Positions 62,061 through 64,000 of a stretch of 64,000 nucleotides of DNA are shown piece after piece (the stretch's first letter is position 1; each line of letters opens with the position of its first letter). Source of the DNA: Chitinophagales bacterium (lineage in GTDB: Bacteria; Bacteroidota; Bacteroidia; Chitinophagales; Chitinophagaceae); NCBI GenBank assembly GCA_017303855.1, contig JAFLBL010000004.1:1-64000 (forward strand), read 5' to 3'. The position numbers and the translations under genes are program-made. The notes below the pieces were generated by a model. The model made no database searches, had not been told where the DNA came from, and worked only from the letters and a program-made list of their open reading frames with translations.

Positions 62061-64000
62061 TCAGTAGAATGATTTTTGTGAAACAATAAAACCAGTCGGT
62101 CTTACAATGGTAATAATTCCTTTTCCGTTGTACAGATCGTCAACTTCAATATATTTTTTTTCACCAGGCTTCAGATCGGGTATTGTATATGCTTTGGTTT
62201 GTGTAAACTGGCCGGTACTGTCCGTAATATACAAGTTGTATCCTTTTACGGTATGTTGCGGAAGGCCAATGCTGCCGGAAACCGCCACGGACAGTACCCC
62301 TTTCTTCCATTGATGAACGGCCTGTATTTCAACCGGGGAAGACAGCTCACGTAAAACCGTCATTGAAGGCTTAGGCTGACCATACATGTCATAAACCCCG
62401 TGTATTCTTCTCCGGTATTTGTTTTTGTCCGGCGTGCCGGGATAATGGGTACGGTAATCCGTCAGGTCAAAGTAGATAGCTCCTTCCACATAAGGTTTAC
62501 TCTCATAAATGGCCATGTGATAGATCAGGTCTTCAATACGCCGTTGATCCCCTCCTTTAAAATTTGGTTCACACAGCCCAAACTCCGAAATGAAAAAAGG
62601 TTTGTCGGGATAACTCTGGTGGACACTATCAAGGTAGGCGTGAATCTGACCAGTTGGTATATCCCACCAGCTTCCGCCATATTCATTCATCATGATATAA
62701 TCACCGTCATTGGCCGCATCCGGTATAAAGCCGGGTGTATTGTAGAAACTGCTGGTTAGCGTATTGCTTACATAGGCGGTATATCTGGCCGGGTCTGTGG
62801 TGCGGGCCTTGCTCAGCAGTTCTGAAATTAGTGCTTTCATAGCGGGATCCCTGCCTCTTAGTTCATTGCCGGCCCCCCAGGAAAAAATACTGGGGTGATT
62901 AAAATTATTTGTAATCATCCGCTCCATCTGCATCAGGGCAATCCTGCGGATCGTGTCATTGGCGGGTGTTTCAGGACCCCATAGGGGCACTTCCTGTTGT
63001 ACCAGTATTCCTTTCCGGTCACAAAAATCATAGAATAATTCATCCTGCTGAAAATGCTGACGGGTAAAAATGGCATTTACGGATTTCATTAACCGGCACT
63101 GACTGAGAATAACCGAGTCCGTTTCAGCAAAACCATAATCCGGATTGCTGCCAGCTGTCCACTCCACACCCATCAGCTTCACCGGTTCGCCATTGAGAAA
63201 GGTTTTTCCGTTTTTGAAAATGATTTCCCTGAAGCCCGTTGTGGTGGCCAGGTGATCCGTTTTATTCTTACCGTACCATACCTGTACATCGATGCGGTAA
63301 AGGTTTGGCTGGTCAAAATGCCAGGGCTTTATACCGGGAAGAATAATGTCGGCTACCGCTTCTCCTTTTTGCCAGGCAGGTTGCAGCAGACTTTTGAATA
63401 TGGTTTGCCGGGTGGACTGATTCTCCTCCGATACAGTAACAGCAAGCTGCAACCGGCTGTTGTCTTTTATTCCGGTAAACCCCAGCCTGATTTTCAGTCT
63501 TCCCTCAAGGGTTTTCAAGTGCAGGATTGGCTCGGTACGTATATATTCAGCAGCAGGTTTGTTACTGACGATCAGCATAACTTTACGGATCAGCCCCCCG
63601 TCGTTTGGCCAGTCAAAAGAACTGCCGAAGGGTACTTTATTCCGTCCATAATCATTGTTTACGGCAATTGTAATGCTGTTTTCTCTTCCGTATTTCAGTT
63701 TGCCGGTAAGGTTAATTGAAAAAGCATTGAATCCATCTCCTGTATTTTCCCCGGTTTTTTCCCCGTTAATGTAGATGATCGAACTATGATTGATGGCGCC
63801 AAAACGGAGTACTACATTTTTATCTTTCCAGCCGGCCGGAATTTTTATTTGTAGCTGATACCAGCCCCACCCATAGTGATGTTGATTTTCAGTTTCAATA
63901 TTCCAGGTATGAGGAAGCTGAACGGGTCTGGCACCGGGTAATGGCCCTGCATACCAGCGATTGCTAACTCCTTCCCCTTTTTTGTCAATACAGAATTGCC
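62061..64000 (-). CDS. Glycoside hydrolase family 2 enzyme (5' end cut by window), partial
   Basis: The frame is open to the window end, so the N-terminus is missing. Visible are the sugar-binding sandwich (QLPHTWNIETENQHHYGWGWY, SIIYINGEKTGENTGDGFNAF, DWPNDGGLIRKV), the Ig-like middle domain and the catalytic barrel with the acid/base Glu in GAGNELRG (62862-62864) and the nucleophile Glu in FFISEFGL (62583-62585). The family includes beta-galactosidases, beta-mannosidases and beta-glucuronidases; the specificity is open. It precedes the SGNH-GH20 gene almost without gap, so the two are cotranscribed. Confidence 0.92.
   Translation of the reverse strand, partial: QFCIDKKGEGVSNRWYAGPLPGARPVQLPHTWNIETENQHHYGWGWYQLQIKIPAGWKDKNVVLRFGAINHSSIIYINGEKTGENTGDGFNAFSINLTGKLKYGRENSITIAVNNDYGRNKVPFGSSFDWPNDGGLIRKVMLIVSNKPAAEYIRTEPILHLKTLEGRLKIRLGFTGIKDNSRLQLAVTVSEENQSTRQTIFKSLLQPAWQKGEAVADIILPGIKPWHFDQPNLYRIDVQVWYGKNKTDHLATTTGFREIIFKNGKTFLNGEPVKLMGVEWTAGSNPDYGFAETDSVILSQCRLMKSVNAIFTRQHFQQDELFYDFCDRKGILVQQEVPLWGPETPANDTIRRIALMQMERMITNNFNHPSIFSWGAGNELRGRDPAMKALISELLSKARTTDPARYTAYVSNTLTSSFYNTPGFIPDAANDGDYIMMNEYGGSWWDIPTGQIHAYLDSVHQSYPDKPFFISEFGLCEPNFKGGDQRRIEDLIYHMAIYESKPYVEGAIYFDLTDYRTHYPGTPDKNKYRRRIHGVYDMYGQPKPSMTVLRELSSPVEIQAVHQWKKGVLSVAVSGSIGLPQHTVKGYNLYITDSTGQFTQTKAYTIPDLKPGEKKYIEVDDLYNGKGIITIVRPTGFIVSQKSFY

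Noticed and set aside
1..64000. Integrase, transposase or complete insertion sequence
   Set aside because: No open frame shows tyrosine-recombinase, DDE or Y1 transposase motifs, so the cassette-like units and REP-like repeats have no enzyme of their own in the window.
1..64000. tRNA or rRNA genes in the gaps
   Set aside because: No gap shows a cloverleaf with the conserved GTTCNA arm or rRNA core sequences.

Overview
The window looks like a chromosome piece from a member of the Bacteroidota, most likely the family Chitinophagaceae. The signs are promoters of the TAnnTTTG (-7) type, almost no Shine-Dalgarno sequences, the rplM-rpsI-rpsB-tsf block, a THX ribosomal protein next to HU, a GH97 (SusB-type) glucosidase, a methionine synthase split in two, DUF4369/TlpA and Ig-like surface lipoproteins, and a C-terminal T9SS sorting domain. 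There are no tRNA or rRNA genes, no CRISPR array and no complete transposon.

Region 1 (1-6356) is accessory DNA, visibly more AT-rich than the rest. It holds same-direction orphan genes (348, 153 and 104 aa), a TlpA-like thioredoxin, a transglutaminase-fold protein and a serine hydrolase. The first two genes are bounded by sites with the hallmarks of integron attC recombination sites. Each cassette starts with a GTT box whose 9 bases are exactly reverse-complementary to the AAC box at the end of the same cassette (GTTATGTGC/GCACATAAC and GTTACCGGC/GCCGGTAAC), and each site folds into a long imperfect hairpin. No integrase gene is visible, so this would be a CALIN-like cassette array in a phylum where such arrays are little described. 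It is the best candidate here for an undescribed system.

Region 2 (6498-21705) is core: an HD hydrolase, an OB-fold RNA-binding-like protein, L13-S9-S2-EF-Ts, a five-gene RND efflux operon (TolC, adaptor, pump, PII-like protein, DUF2892 protein) facing a methyltransferase across a control region with two Crp/Fnr-type palindromes, pyrH, a coiled-coil membrane protein, THX and HU. Region 3 (21988-31480) carries DUF4286 and DUF2339 proteins, exonuclease III, a LOG-family protein and a GH97-SemiSWEET-HAD-LemA-DUF3137 run, then a REP-like palindrome field. Region 4 (31482-42409) has the split metH, with a 32-aa membrane microprotein exactly between the halves and a structured leader in front, then recR, two lipoproteins, an AddB-like helicase-nuclease and an SRPBCC protein.

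Region 5 (42686-54533) is a signalling block: two LuxR-type response regulators, a stand-alone HPt protein, two TPR histidine kinases and a four-PAS hybrid kinase, with a GH20 hexosaminidase and a TPR membrane protein between them. Region 6 (54667-64000) is extracellular: a serine hydrolase, two orphan secreted proteins, a T9SS-exported beta-helix protein, an SGNH-GH20 fusion enzyme and a GH2 enzyme cut by the window end. With the GH20 and GH97 enzymes this indicates a glycan-degrading, surface-feeding life style.
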